A stretch of DNA of 64,000 bases from Leifsonia xyli (GCA_003243275.1 QFQR01000007.1:1-64000), one strand, 5' to 3'; counted from the stretch's first letter, positions 20,423 through 29,876 are shown. Translations and numbers: made by a program. The notes: generated from the sequence alone by a model not told the origin.

Positions 20423-20511
20423 GGCGCGTGCTCGGGTGGACGGCGCTCGCAGTCGTCACGGTGCTGATCGCCGTGCTCGGCTATCTGGTGCTCGTCGCGC
20501 TCGGTCGCTGA
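20419..20511 (+). CDS. 30-residue single-TM small protein
   Basis: The GTG at 20419 overlaps the esterase stop (GTGA) and opens a 30-codon frame. The product is a basic start (VRR) followed by a continuous hydrophobic segment rich in V, L, A and ending LVALGR. Coupling to the esterase suggests it could be a membrane partner. No family is recognised, and a chance frame is possible. Confidence 0.45.
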   Translation: MRRVLGWTALAVVTVLIAVLGYLVLVALGR

Positions 20512-20544
20512 TCGCGCGGGCGCGGATGCCGCCGCCCTCTGCTC

Positions 20545-21798
20545 TCAGGCGGCGTCGGGCTGCGTCGTGTACTCCCGGCCGAGGTAGCTGGTCCAGCTGA
20601 GGTTGCCGCTCGCGTCTTGGCTGACCCGCCAACCGCCGTGGTGCTTGAGCGTGTGGTGACCTCGGGAGAGGTGGGCGAGGTTGTCGTGATCGGTGGGGCC
20701 GCCGTGTGCTGTCCAGTCGCGGGTGTGGTCGATGTCGCAGCGGCCGGGGTGGATGCCGCACATGGGGAAGCGGCAGGTGCCGTCGCGCAGGCGGAGCCAT
20801 CGTCGCAGCGGTTCGGGCACGCGGTAGCTGGTGCGGGAGAGCGAGAGCGGGGTGCCGTCGTCGGGGTCGGTGAGCATCCGGTGCAGAGTCGGCGCCTCGG
20901 CGACGAGGCGGCGCGCGGTGACCGCGTCGATCGGACCGATGCCCTCGAGTGCGCCCGGTTCGCTGCCGCCGAGCAGGGTGAGCAGGGGCACGGTGACGAC
21001 GACCGTCGGCACGATGGCGGGGAAGTAGCCGAGCTCGGTCTGCTGCACGTGCAGCATCGCGTCGGGATCGGCGCCCAGTTCATCGAGCTGGGTGGAGGAG
21101 AGGCCGAGCGTGCTGTCGCGGGTGAGGAGCGCGTCGACGACGAGGTCGAGACGCAACTGGGTGATCGTGCGCGGGTCGCCGTCGGCATGAGCGCGGGCCG
21201 CTGCGGCGCTCGCGCGCTCGTAGATCGCGGCCGCCTCGACCGCTCCGGTGTAGAGGGTGAGGGAGGCCATCCCGTCACGGGCGGGATCGAGGATGAGCTC
21301 GCGGGAATCGTGGGCAACCCGTACCCGCTCGGCCATCGACTCCGGTGCGCGGCGCTCTCGGAGCCTGCGTACCCGTCGACGGAACTGCGTGACCGTCGTC
21401 GTCGCGGCTGTGCCGAGTGCGACCCGCTCCACTGCGGCACGGTCGGTGGCGGTGAGTGCCGCGGTCTCGTCGATCAGCACCTGTGCGTGACGGTAGGAGA
21501 ACTGCCCGTCGGCCAGGCGCGCGAGGGTCTCGGGCAGCTCGCGGCTCAGCATCCGCGCCTCACCCAGCAGCGACTCGGCGGCCCGCTCGGGCAGCCGGAG
21601 AGCGCAGGCGAGCTCGGCCCGCTGCGCGCGCTCGCGGAACGGCTCGGCGGCGGGTGGGTAGGCCGCAGAGAAGGCCGACTCGAAGGCGAGCAACGCCTCC
21701 GCCCGCTCGGCCGAGAGCGCGTCGATACGCGCCTGCAGCTGCACGACGCGATCGAGCGCGGCCTCCGCCGCGGCGATCGGATCCGGCTGCTTTGTCAT
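20545..21798 (-). CDS. DUF222 / HNH endonuclease family protein (13E12-like)
   Basis: 417 aa. The N-terminal two thirds is the alpha-helical DUF222 domain. The C-terminal HNH nuclease has CRFPMCG, CDIDHTRDW and NLAHLSRGHHTLKHH (zinc-binding Cys and catalytic His). This is the 13E12 repeat family, often present in many copies in actinobacterial genomes. ATG at 21798 is chosen because upstream in-frame sequence does not resemble the family. Biological role is not established. Confidence 0.88.
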   Translation of the reverse strand: MTKQPDPIAAAEAALDRVVQLQARIDALSAERAEALLAFESAFSAAYPPAAEPFRERAQRAELACALRLPERAAESLLGEARMLSRELPETLARLADGQFSYRHAQVLIDETAALTATDRAAVERVALGTAATTTVTQFRRRVRRLRERRAPESMAERVRVAHDSRELILDPARDGMASLTLYTGAVEAAAIYERASAAAARAHADGDPRTITQLRLDLVVDALLTRDSTLGLSSTQLDELGADPDAMLHVQQTELGYFPAIVPTVVVTVPLLTLLGGSEPGALEGIGPIDAVTARRLVAEAPTLHRMLTDPDDGTPLSLSRTSYRVPEPLRRWLRLRDGTCRFPMCGIHPGRCDIDHTRDWTAHGGPTDHDNLAHLSRGHHTLKHHGGWRVSQDASGNLSWTSYLGREYTTQPDAA

Positions 21799-21918
21799 GA
21801 CCCAAGACCACACCCGACCACCGACATCGGCGCCCCGATCTGCGCGCATTCCTGCCAGCGCGACGAGGCCGGACGGCGATCGTGACCGATCCGTGATCTT
21901 CAGCCGACGCTGCGGAGG

Positions 21919-22443
21919 TTACGCCTGCTGCAGTGCGTGGACGTCGTGCGGCGCGAGGTGTGCCCGGCCGCCGAGTCCGCCGAGTTCGAGCACGACCGCG
22001 GTGCCGGCGAGCACCCATCCCGCCCGCTCGATGAGGCGGTGGGATGCGGCCAGCGTTCCGCCCGTCGCGAGCACGTCGTCGATCAGCAGCACCCGGGTGC
22101 CGACGGGGAGCTGGTCGGCGTGCACCTCGAGCGTCGCCTCGCCGTACTCGAGCGCGTAGCTCTCGCTGATGGTGGCACCGGGAAGCTTGCCCACCTTGCG
22201 CACCAGCAGCAAGCCGTGACCCGAGCGGGCCGCCGCGGCGGCCGCGAGGGCGAAGCCGCGCGCCTCCACGCCCGCGATCACGTCGAACCCGTGCGGGAAC
22301 GGCTCGACCAGCGCATCCGCCACAGCGGCGAGCGCCGCGCCGTCGGCGAACACGGGGGTGAGGTCGCGGAAGCGGATGCCGGGCTCGGGGAAGTCGGGGA
22401 TCACCCGGGTGAGGGCGTCGAGGTACGCGGTCGCATCGGTCAC
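21919..22443 (-). CDS. apt: Adenine phosphoribosyltransferase
   Basis: 174 aa. It salvages adenine with PRPP to AMP. The PRPP loop is VLLIDDVLATGGTL (residues about 118-131); GVEARGFALAAAAA and PGIRFRDLTPVF are also typical. Length matches the family. Confidence 0.93.
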   Translation of the reverse strand: MTDATAYLDALTRVIPDFPEPGIRFRDLTPVFADGAALAAVADALVEPFPHGFDVIAGVEARGFALAAAAAARSGHGLLLVRKVGKLPGATISESYALEYGEATLEVHADQLPVGTRVLLIDDVLATGGTLAASHRLIERAGWVLAGTAVVLELGGLGGRAHLAPHDVHALQQA

Positions 22444-22477
22444 CGCCCCAGGTTACGTGGCGCGACGGACCTCGATC

Positions 22478-22909
22478 TCACCCGCTCGTCGAGAGCGGCT
22501 CCAGCTTGGTCGGCACGGCGATCCACGGGCAGAACCAGTCGGAGGTGAGGGTGCCGTCCTCGACGTACTCGGGGAGCCCGTCGCACACCTCCGTCGTGAC
22601 GTCGACGAATTCGAGGGTCGCGGGGTCGATGTGCCAACTCCACGGTGCGTTGACGCCGCCGTCACCGTCGCGGTTGATCTTCCCGTTCGGGATGCGGTCG
22701 GTCTCGTCGCCGTTCATCAGATCGATCACGTGGTCGACCTGCTCCTGGGTGTCGAGGCGGATGCTGTAGCTCTGCGTCTCGGCGACCTCGAAGGTGACGA
22801 CCGCGGGCGCGCGGACCCCATCGACGGGCGGCTCCGCCGTGCACGCGCTGAGGGTGAACGGGAGGATCAGTGCGGCAATCGTGGCAGCGGCTGCCGAGCG
22901 GCGCGTCAT
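22478..22909 (-). CDS. Small lipoprotein of unknown function
   Basis: 143 aa with a lipoprotein signal: MTRRSAAAATIAALILPFTL followed by lipobox LSAC. The mature part contains two further Cys near the C-terminus (EVCDGLPEYV and DWFCPW) that may form a disulfide outside the cell. ATG at 22909 gives the signal peptide; longer in-frame starts add non-signal sequence. Function unknown; separated from apt by 34 nt. Confidence 0.75.
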   Translation of the reverse strand: MTRRSAAAATIAALILPFTLSACTAEPPVDGVRAPAVVTFEVAETQSYSIRLDTQEQVDHVIDLMNGDETDRIPNGKINRDGDGGVNAPWSWHIDPATLEFVDVTTEVCDGLPEYVEDGTLTSDWFCPWIAVPTKLEPLSTSG

Positions 22910-22992
22910 GGCGAACACCGTACGGCATGGGACGGCGGCGGGGAACGACGGCTCTCGCCGTGCGGGCGGCATCGGGCACCCGTCGGACACGG

Positions 22993-22998
22993 TAATGT
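22993..22998 (+). promoter_or_regulatory. Probable -10 box of tRNA-Pro
   Basis: TAATGT lies about 30 nt ahead of the mature tRNA 5' end, leaving room for a short leader. No clear -35 box is visible. Confidence 0.4.
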
Positions 22999-23028
22999 AG
23001 GTAGCCGTGCCGGTGACGGCGCAAGCCA

Positions 23029-23099
<71 letters not shown>

Positions 23100-23102
<3 letters not shown>

Positions 23103-24983
23103 TGGGTCCGAGAGAGAGTCTTCCGCAGGAATGCGGGAGGCTCTCTTTTCTTTGGTCGGTGTGTGGGCTGTCGCGCTGAGGTGGTGCTGGGCGCGCCAGT
23201 CGTGCAGGCCGGCGTTGAGTTCGGTGCGTTCGACGCCGATGCTCACCTCACGGTCGGTCACCTGGACGTCGAGCCGCGTGAAGAATGCCGTGAGCAGCTC
23301 ACGGCGGACGTTGTCGGGCAGCTGCCTATAGAGCGCGGCGGGATCTTCGAGGAGATCGACGAACGCGAAGGCCTTGTCGACGCCGTGCCGGATGCGTTCG
23401 ACCGTCCGGGTGAGCTTCTCCGTGATCGCCCCCTTCTGGAGCGTCACGTACTCGAGCCGCTGGCGTAGCTTCTCGACGGCGATCGTTCCATCGGCGGCGA
23501 GTTCAATGAGCCGCTCTTCCTGGCCTTCGAGCTTCTTCAGCTGCTTGCGGAGAGCGTCCTTCTCCTCCTGGTCCGCGGCTTGGAGTTCGACGAGGGCGCG
23601 TCGAACTTCCTCACGAACGGACGCGATGTCCTCACCATCGAAGCGTTCAGCCGCGACCCGTCGCGCCACTTCGTCTTCGAGTTCGTCGAGTCGCGCCGAC
23701 GGCATCGAGCAGTGTCCACGCTGCTTCGCGGTGCAAACGTAGTACTCATACGTGCCGCCATGCCCCTTGTTCTGGCTATAGACGAGTCGACTCGTGCGCC
23801 CCTCCGACTTGCATTCGGCGCAGTACAGCAGGCCGCGCAGGAAGTGGAAGTGGATCCGGTCGCGGTCCCCTTTGCGGTTGCGTCCATCGAGGATCTTCTG
23901 AACCGCGAGGAACAGCTCCTTCGAGATGAGGGGCGTGTGCCTGCCCGGGTGGAGCTTCCCCTTGTAGCGGATGACTCCGGTGTAATACGGGTCGCGCAGG
24001 ATCATGGCGAGCTGGCTGCTCGACAGCGGCTTGGCGGCCCGCTTGCTCGACTGCCGCGTGGTCAAGCCCTGGTCTTCGAGCATCATCTGGAGCTGCGTGA
24101 TCGAGAACTGATTCGTGGCGTACTGCTCGAAGGCCCAGACGATGAGTGGTGCGCGGACGGGGTCGACGTCGATCGTGTTGACGAGGCGTCCGTCGAAGTC
24201 CTTGCGCACGTTCAGGTAGCCGAGTTTCGCTCGCCCGACGCTGCCGCCGCGTTCGACCTTGTGCGCCATTTTGATGCGGATGTCCTCGCCGCTCATGCGG
24301 ACCTGGAGTTCGTTGACGACGTCAGTGATGGCCTCCATCGCGTCGCCCATGTAGCCGTCGCCGAAGTTCTCCTTGGCCGAGATCAGTTCGACGCCCTTGT
24401 CGCGCAGTTGGCGCTTGGTGATGGCGGCGTCGAGGTGATTGCGGAAGACACGTGAGCGCATGTAGATCACGACGTAGCGCACATCCGGATTGGCATCGAC
24501 GAAGCGGAGGAGCTTCTTGAACTCCGGCCGCTTGTCGATGGTCTGCGCGGACTGGCCCGGTTCGACGAACTCGCGAAGGATCGGCACGCCGAGCTCCTTC
24601 GCCTTGCGGATCGCCCACTCGCGCTGAGTGGCGATGCTGTTGCCGTCCTCGTCGAGGTCGGCTGCGGTGTTGAGCTGGCGCGTCGTGGAGACGCGCAGAT
24701 AGCTGATTGCCACGCCCGTGCGGAGCGGGACGTGCATCGTGTCGTCGCCCTTGAATAGGTGTTCAAGCCCTGCGACTGATGTGAGATTCGGCTGCGCCAG
24801 GGTGGCTGCCGCTTCCTCGCCTTCTTGGTACATGTGAGGCCCTCCTTCGGTTAGGTCCTCCGCATTTACGCTCTTCTCGGCCGGGAAGTCCAGTCCTTTG
24901 GCGGCTTCCAGGGCATCTCCACCGCCGTCGACCGGGGCGGCGTCGGCGATGTAGTTTTCACCTCGCTCATCGCGCTCGTCCAT
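23100..24983 (-). CDS. Large serine recombinase (site-specific integrase)
   Basis: 627 aa from ATG 24983 (ribosome site AGGAAGGGAAG). The resolvase catalytic domain begins about residue 90 with VAISYLRVST, putting the nucleophile at S99. A recombinase domain follows (DPYYTGVIRYKG), then a zinc ribbon (LYCAEC ... YYVCTAKQRGHC) and a C-terminal coiled coil. An in-frame ATG at 24833 (residue 51) has a perfect AAGGAGG 7 nt upstream, so a shorter 577-aa form is possible. It is last in the transfer operon and overlaps the preceding 67-aa gene. It should integrate and, with a directionality factor, excise the element. Confidence 0.93.
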
Positions 24984-25170
24984 GGCTCTTCCCTTCCTGT
25001 GTCTGGGGCTCTTTCGTTGGCTGTTCGAGGTGAACGACGAGGCCGAGGAGTATGCGAGCGAGCCGACGTGGATCGGGTCGCGCACGCCAGACAGGAGTGA
25101 TGTCGATGCGCCGGTCTGCGCGTGGGCGTCCTCGCCTGCGGGGTGGGTCACTGCTACTTGTTGAAGGCAT
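24967..25170 (-). CDS. Small basic protein upstream of the integrase
   Basis: 67 aa with a basic Arg/Pro-rich first half and a hydrophobic helix (DPRRLARILLGLVVHLEQ). GGAGGGAGG lies 8 nt before the ATG. It overlaps the ArdA-like gene by 17 nt and the integrase by 17 nt. Small proteins with a similar D-x-x-x-LAR-LL pattern are common in actinobacterial integrated elements. Its place just before the integrase makes a directionality factor or integrase partner possible, but this is inference. Confidence 0.62.
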   Translation of the reverse strand: MPSTSSSDPPRRRGRPRADRRIDITPVWRARPDPRRLARILLGLVVHLEQPTKEPQTQEGKSHGRAR

Positions 25171-25978
25171 AGAGCATGCCTCCCTCCTCGACGAAGTCAT
25201 AGACGTCGCGGGTGCGTTCGATGACGTAGTCGATGTTCAGGTGGACGGCGTCAGCGGGCAGGCTGTGATCATCAGCCCAGTTGCCGAGCTCGATCTCCCA
25301 GTCCTCGAGTGGACTGAGCGCGTAGACCGCGTCATCGATGGAGTTGAAACTGCCGACGTAGTTCTCCTGGAAGCTGTCGAGCAGATCCGCCGCGGCGGCG
25401 TTCACATCCGGCAGCGCCAGGAACGCTCTGAATGCGGGACCGAAGAACTCGTCGCACTCTTCGAGACGGACGATCAGTTGCTCCATCCCGGCGGCGTCGA
25501 GGCTGGCGGGGACATGCACCGTGACGGGCCTACCGCTGGTGGTGAGAGTGGTACGCACCAGGAGACGGTCGAGCTTGGGTGGCAGATGCTCGTTCTGATA
25601 CGTCCGCCCGGAGCCGGTTCCCATCTTGTCGATGAGGTACGTACCGAACCAGTCGATGAGTTCTTTGACCTCGGCGGTGGCGTCCTCGTCGGTGTAGAGG
25701 CGTAGGTATTCCTCACGAAGATCAAGGTAGGTGCTCTCGCCCGTTCTCCCGAACTCGGCGAGGGCGGACTCTCGTCCGAGCGCGCGCCCGAGCGCGTGGG
25801 CGATGCAGCGGGCGGTGTCGTGGTCGACTTCCCGGTGCTCCGCGAGTGCGGCTGCAATGCCGTTCGCGATGGGATGTTCGAAGCGACGGGAGGTGACTTC
25901 GAGTCGTCGCCAGTCGGGTGATGTGCGTTCAGGCGCAAGACGCGCTTGGGGTGTGACGGTGGGCTCATGCTCGCTCAT
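25154..25978 (-). CDS. ArdA-like antirestriction domain protein (putative)
   Basis: 274 aa, acidic. The C-terminal part (DSFQENYVGSFNSIDDAV ... LPADAVHLNIDYV ... FVEEGGMLYAF) resembles the end of ArdA proteins, in which F-EE-Y-G-F/Y-S-ED and a late Y-D-(Y/F) segment recur. ArdA mimics B-DNA and blocks type I restriction enzymes during conjugative entry. The first 180 residues are not recognised. ATGA overlap with the gene upstream. The assignment rests on pattern memory and should be treated as likely, not certain. Confidence 0.55.
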   Translation of the reverse strand: MSEHEPTVTPQARLAPERTSPDWRRLEVTSRRFEHPIANGIAAALAEHREVDHDTARCIAHALGRALGRESALAEFGRTGESTYLDLREEYLRLYTDEDATAEVKELIDWFGTYLIDKMGTGSGRTYQNEHLPPKLDRLLVRTTLTTSGRPVTVHVPASLDAAGMEQLIVRLEECDEFFGPAFRAFLALPDVNAAAADLLDSFQENYVGSFNSIDDAVYALSPLEDWEIELGNWADDHSLPADAVHLNIDYVIERTRDVYDFVEEGGMLYAFNK

Positions 25979-26334
25979 GAGCGCTTCCCCGCGGTGATGA
26001 TGTAGCGCCCGAGCGCGTCGAGCCAGGGCTCTCGCTCGATCGGGACGGTGACGTCGTTGAGTTCAGCGAGCGCGGCTTCGGCGTCGAGGATGCCGGTTCC
26101 GGCGAAGCGCTCGAGCGCGCTGCCGGGGCCGTCGTGGATGGTGGCCGCGATGAGCTGCGCGAGGAAGGCGTCGCGGCTGTTCGGGTCGAGCGTGAGCCAG
26201 GCGTCGACGATGAAGTGTGCGTGATCGGTCTGGTCGATGGTGCGCATCCACTTCGGGAACTTGGGCTTGGTGCGCAGGCTATTGTTGTCGGCGCCCGTCG
26301 GCGTAGGCGCGACGGGGATGGTTGATGAGTTCAT
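25975..26334 (-). CDS. Hypothetical protein of the transfer operon
   Basis: 119 aa. After a flexible start (TPTGADNNSL) the chain is helical with a conserved-looking segment FPKWMRTIDQTDHAHFIVDAW. It overlaps both neighbours by 4 nt (ATGA). No family recognised. Confidence 0.72.
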   Translation of the reverse strand: MNSSTIPVAPTPTGADNNSLRTKPKFPKWMRTIDQTDHAHFIVDAWLTLDPNSRDAFLAQLIAATIHDGPGSALERFAGTGILDAEAALAELNDVTVPIEREPWLDALGRYIITAGKRS

Positions 26335-27176
26335 GTGATTCCTCCTTTCGGGGTGAATGGTGATGACGGCCCGTACGGGGCCAGTGTGGCGAGTGCCTGC
26401 TCGCCGGTGATGATGGTGAACAGGCCTGGGTCGAGCCCACGATCGGCAGCGATGGCCTCGCGGATCTTCCTGGCGCGGTCAATGCCGGGAACGATCCAGA
26501 CGATGGCCGGGTATAGCTCCCGCGTCTGCTGTTCGATGCCCGTGCGTTGGTGGCGCTGATAGGCCTGGCACTTGCGAAGTACGGCGGGCAGATGCTCGGT
26601 GGCGCGGTCGACCTCGATGAACGAGTGCGTCTCGGTGCTGGCGTCCGCGGTGACGAGCAGGAGGTCGGGTTTGAGCGTGATCACGGCGGCGCCGCTGCCG
26701 TTGAAGCTGCGCCAGCTGGCCGGCTCGAGTTCGAGCTCGAGGAGTTCGAAGCGGTGGGCGTGTGCCTGCTCAAGCAGACTGACCGCGATGTCGGCGACGG
26801 CGAGGGTGTGAGCGACGAATGTGAGACCTGGCTCGTCGTAGCGCCGCCTCCGCGGTTCGCCGCGTCGGGCACGAAGGTAGCGGTCGCCCGCTGGCCCAAG
26901 CTGCCAGATCGTGACGGCCGAGCCGTGCTTGATGCCGCCGATACGCCGGGCTAGCCGAGTGATTGCACCGCGGGCTTCGAGACGGTTCAGCACGCGGGTC
27001 GTCCCTCGCGTCGCACCGCTCACGGTGACATGTGGACCCAGGGGTGCCGCCGGGAAGTGCAGTCGCTGCAGCTGTCGAGTAGTCAGAAGTCGAAAGCGTT
27101 CGAGATCCTCGAGGATGCGAACGTCGCGCTCAGTGAGGTGCTCCTCGAGGTCGAGATGGCGAACAGCGGTCACCAT
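26331..27176 (-). CDS. Replication-relaxation family protein
   Basis: 281 aa. Winged-helix start LTERDVRILEDLERFRLLTTRQLQRLHF followed by RVLNRLEARGAI and a nuclease-like fold with LKPDLLLVTADA ... SFIEVDRATEHLPAVLRKCQAYQ, the typical layout of Replic_Relax (PF13814) proteins of Gram-positive plasmids and integrated elements. Members are reported to be needed for plasmid replication and DNA relaxation. ATG at 27176 has GAGGG upstream. It may be the DNA-processing protein of the element, as no classical relaxase is visible. Confidence 0.85.
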   Translation of the reverse strand: MVTAVRHLDLEEHLTERDVRILEDLERFRLLTTRQLQRLHFPAAPLGPHVTVSGATRGTTRVLNRLEARGAITRLARRIGGIKHGSAVTIWQLGPAGDRYLRARRGEPRRRRYDEPGLTFVAHTLAVADIAVSLLEQAHAHRFELLELELEPASWRSFNGSGAAVITLKPDLLLVTADASTETHSFIEVDRATEHLPAVLRKCQAYQRHQRTGIEQQTRELYPAIVWIVPGIDRARKIREAIAADRGLDPGLFTIITGEQALATLAPYGPSSPFTPKGGIT

Positions 27177-27358
27177 GAGGCCGCCCTCCGGGCTGGGGTG
27201 AAGCGTCCTGGAACACAGGGGCAGTCCGCGCCCGCACCGGCCGAGGTTCGCCGGAACGTGGCCGAACGTGGCGGCGGGTGTTCGTCGTGAAGTGAACAGC
27301 GGACGGAGCGCCGAGCGGACAGGGCGATCCAGTGGTTGAGGGCGTGCCGAGCGATCAT
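27170..27358 (-). CDS. Possible 62-aa coupled protein between coupling ATPase and Replic_Relax gene
   Basis: The ATG at 27358 overlaps the coupling-ATPase stop (ATGA) and the stop overlaps the next start (ATGGTGA), so it fits exactly into the chain of overlaps. The product is Arg/Ala/Ser-rich with three Cys. No family and no strong ribosome site; it could be a chance frame filling the gap. Confidence 0.35.
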   Translation of the reverse strand: MIARHALNHWIALSARRSVRCSLHDEHPPPRSATFRRTSAGAGADCPCVPGRFTPARRAASW

Positions 27359-29481
27359 GCGCGCCTCGCCTTCTGGTGCGTCGGGCGGCCCGCCTGGTGC
27401 TCTGGTGACGAGGTTGCTGCGACTTCGGAGGTGGTCGGCGGCAGGGCGCCGTAGCGATCTCGGCTGCGCTGGCGGACATCGTCGCGGATACCGAGCGCTG
27501 GGCGCGGTGGCAGGGTGTGCCCCGAGCACCATCCGGCTGGCACGCTCCCGGCAACCAGGTGGGCGTAGATCTCGAAGCGAGGCAACGCCTGGAAGTCGTC
27601 GGCAGACAGTTGCGGGGCCATGCGGGCGAGATCACGAGCATCGTCCGGACCAACGGCGAAGCAGATCTTGCTACGCGCATTCGTATCGAGCGCCGCCCGC
27701 ATGGCGGGTGGAAGCTGGCCTCGATACTGGTGCGCCAGATGCCAGGCGACGCCATAGGACCGTGAGGTCGCGAGGGCGTCGGCGATCGAGGTCGGCAGGT
27801 GCAGGTAGTTCTGCATCTCGTCGATGAACACCATGCCCGGCCGCTTCATCGGGTGCTTTTCGCGGGCACGCTCCAGCGTCGCGTTCCAGAGTTCGGCGAC
27901 GATCAGGCTGCCGAGTAGCTTGGCGGCACCTGTCCCGATCAGCGCATCGTTCAGCGGTACCAGGACGACGCTGCGCTCGCGGAAGACGTCGCGGAGCCGG
28001 AAGCGCGGTCGTGCCTGCCCGAGCACGAGAACCAGCGGTGCGCGCAACAGGATCTTGCGAAGCTTGTTCAGAGGTGCAGCGATCATGGCAGCGCGTTGGG
28101 CGGGGCTGAGTTCCTCAAACTCGGCCCAGAAGGAGGCCAGCGTCGCGTCGTCCTGCATCGCGGCGATCACTGGGCGTCGGAAGGCAGCGTCCGTTAGGAG
28201 GCGTGGCAGATCGATGAGCGTGTACGGATCGATGGTCCGTTGCCCAGCCCGGGCGAGCGATAGGAGCGCACCGTGGATCAGGTACTCGGTGCGTGGTCCC
28301 CACCCTTCCTCGAAGACGGCGGCGAGGGCGGCGATGATGCCGTCGACCACGACGTCCGGATCGCGGTCGCCGATGTCGAGCGGGTTGAAGCCCACCGGCA
28401 TCGTGTCGGCAGCGTCCAGCACGACAACGCGCTGCGCATGCTCGGGGGCGATGCGATCGAGGATGCTGTCGACCAGTTGCGCCTTGGGCTCGACGACTAC
28501 GCAGGCCCGACCAGCCTCGATGTCGGAGAGGATGAGGTGCTCCAGCACGGTGGACTTGCCCGAGCCCGTTGGCCCGGTCGCCACCAGGTGCTGCAGCCGA
28601 CTGGCCGGATCCATCCCGATCAGACGCTCCGGACCCGGTGCGGTACCGGTCGCGAATACCGACGACGTCGCGCTGACGATCTCGGGCACCGGCAAGCGAC
28701 GCGGATGGGTGCCGGCGATGCCGGGATAGTCGCGCTCGCCGAGCGGCCAGGCCAGCATCGACGTCAGCTCGTCCGGTGAAAGCCGAAACGCGGCGCGAGC
28801 GGTTGCCGCGCGCCAGCGGCTCGACGAGTCGTAGTTGAGGCTGAGCCGAAGTCCGGGACTCTGCAGTAGCTGGAGGGCACCGAACACTTCCCAGACGAGC
28901 GCGCCGGTTCGCTTCTGGGTGCCAGCCGTGACCCCGATCCGGAGCGTCACTGCGGTCGTGGGCTGGCCAGCTCGCAGTTGAAGCCGACGGCGCGTCTCAG
29001 GCTCCACGGCGCGGACACCTTCGAACACGAGGGACGCGAGTGGCTGCATCGGGTCGGCCGACTTCGCTGAGACCGAATGCGCCGCTTGCGTACGTCCCAG
29101 GACGAGCTGCAGCGCAACGTGCTCCTCGCCTCGTCGTGCCGCGAGTGCGAGGTATATCGCCGACGTGACCTGCTCCGGGTCGGTGTCGGCGAGCGGCAGG
29201 ATGGCGGGGTGCGCCACGACCCGGCTGACAGCGGCCACGTCCGGCCGTGTGGCGGGCTCAAGGGCGAGGCCTGGCAGGTGGCCCCGAAGGAGGCGCTTGA
29301 GGCGCGGTGCGGCCGCGGACGGGTAGCCGACGAGATGCGTCACGCCGTCCGCGCTGGCGTGTACCTCGAAGACGAGCGGTCGTGGAGCGTCGGCGCTCAT
29401 CAGGCGCGTCATCAGCTGAGCCACGCTGTCGGCGCCGAGTGGGCGCGGCAGATGCAGACGTGTGAAGACCAAGTCAGGCAT
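27355..29481 (-). CDS. VirD4/TraG-like type IV coupling ATPase
   Basis: 708 aa. Walker A GPTGSGKST is at about residue 300 and Walker B MVFIDEMQN near 550; a TraM-recognition-like domain follows (LATSRSYGVAWHLAHQYRGQLP). Coupling ATPases bring DNA or relaxosomes to a transfer channel. No N-terminal TM helices are seen, so it may be a soluble member or act with a separate membrane protein. ATG at 29481 is chosen because AAAGGAGG lies 5 nt upstream. It overlaps the 66-aa gene by 8 nt. Confidence 0.85.
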   Translation of the reverse strand: MPDLVFTRLHLPRPLGADSVAQLMTRLMSADAPRPLVFEVHASADGVTHLVGYPSAAAPRLKRLLRGHLPGLALEPATRPDVAAVSRVVAHPAILPLADTDPEQVTSAIYLALAARRGEEHVALQLVLGRTQAAHSVSAKSADPMQPLASLVFEGVRAVEPETRRRLQLRAGQPTTAVTLRIGVTAGTQKRTGALVWEVFGALQLLQSPGLRLSLNYDSSSRWRAATARAAFRLSPDELTSMLAWPLGERDYPGIAGTHPRRLPVPEIVSATSSVFATGTAPGPERLIGMDPASRLQHLVATGPTGSGKSTVLEHLILSDIEAGRACVVVEPKAQLVDSILDRIAPEHAQRVVVLDAADTMPVGFNPLDIGDRDPDVVVDGIIAALAAVFEEGWGPRTEYLIHGALLSLARAGQRTIDPYTLIDLPRLLTDAAFRRPVIAAMQDDATLASFWAEFEELSPAQRAAMIAAPLNKLRKILLRAPLVLVLGQARPRFRLRDVFRERSVVLVPLNDALIGTGAAKLLGSLIVAELWNATLERAREKHPMKRPGMVFIDEMQNYLHLPTSIADALATSRSYGVAWHLAHQYRGQLPPAMRAALDTNARSKICFAVGPDDARDLARMAPQLSADDFQALPRFEIYAHLVAGSVPAGWCSGHTLPPRPALGIRDDVRQRSRDRYGALPPTTSEVAATSSPEHQAGRPTHQKARRA

Positions 29482-29674
29482 GGTCGCCTCCTTTGTCACG
29501 TTCGAAGTACTCGGCGCGAGCTGCGGCTTCGAGGCGAGCTTGTTCGAGACCGGCGCTGGTGATGATGCGAGCGATCCGCTCGGTGCGCGTATCGCTGTTG
29601 GACTCGGAGAACACCTGGACGCGCCGGTCCACGCTCTTCCGATAGCGGCGACGGCCGCGGGTGTGTCGGGTCAT
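29474..29674 (-). CDS. Small basic protein, first gene of the transfer operon
   Basis: 66 aa with an Arg-rich start (MTRHTRGRRRYRKSVDRR) and a helical tail. An excellent ribosome site (GGAAGGAGG, 7 nt spacing) precedes ATG 29674. It is followed by the coupling ATPase with an 8-nt overlap. The charge suggests DNA or RNA binding; no family recognised. Confidence 0.72.
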   Translation of the reverse strand: MTRHTRGRRRYRKSVDRRVQVFSESNSDTRTERIARIITSAGLEQARLEAAARAEYFERDKGGDHA

Positions 29675-29787
29675 GAGACAACCTCCTTCCCACCGCTGCC
29701 CATGAAGGGCTGATTGGTTCGCGTCACGGTCGCGGAAGGACGTTGGGATCGCTCATAGCCATAAGCCGAATGAGCACAATGGCGCCT

Positions 29788-29849
29788 ATTACGAACTCGA
29801 ACGCTCGATTTGTCAAGCGTTTTCAAGCGCCGTTGTCCATTCCACAACG
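29788..29849 (-). promoter_or_regulatory. Promoter A of the transfer/integrase operon with upstream palindrome
   Basis: On the - strand: palindrome CGTTG-N9-CAACG (29831-29849), 14 bp, -35 TTGACA (29816-29811), 17-bp spacer, -10 CGTAAT (29793-29788). A second inverted repeat AACGCT/AGCGTT (29800-29805/29816-29821) overlaps the -35 box and could be a repressor site. The same palindrome-promoter layout recurs at 30749-30811 and 34556-34617. Confidence 0.65.
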
Positions 29850-29876
29850 ACCCGACAGAGGTGAACTCGCTCATGC

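Noticed and set aside
20617..21885. Long + strand frame opposite the DUF222/HNH gene
   Set aside because: It is the antisense shadow of a well-supported nuclease gene and has no domain.
24984..25151. Longer integrase start at 25151
   Set aside because: The region in that frame reads as non-coding and is occupied by the overlapping 67-aa gene with its own ribosome site.
29831..29849. Palindromes at 29.83, 30.79 and 34.56 kb as rho-independent terminators
   Set aside because: Stems are short, no T-run follows, and all three lie upstream of promoters at a fixed distance. An operator is more likely.
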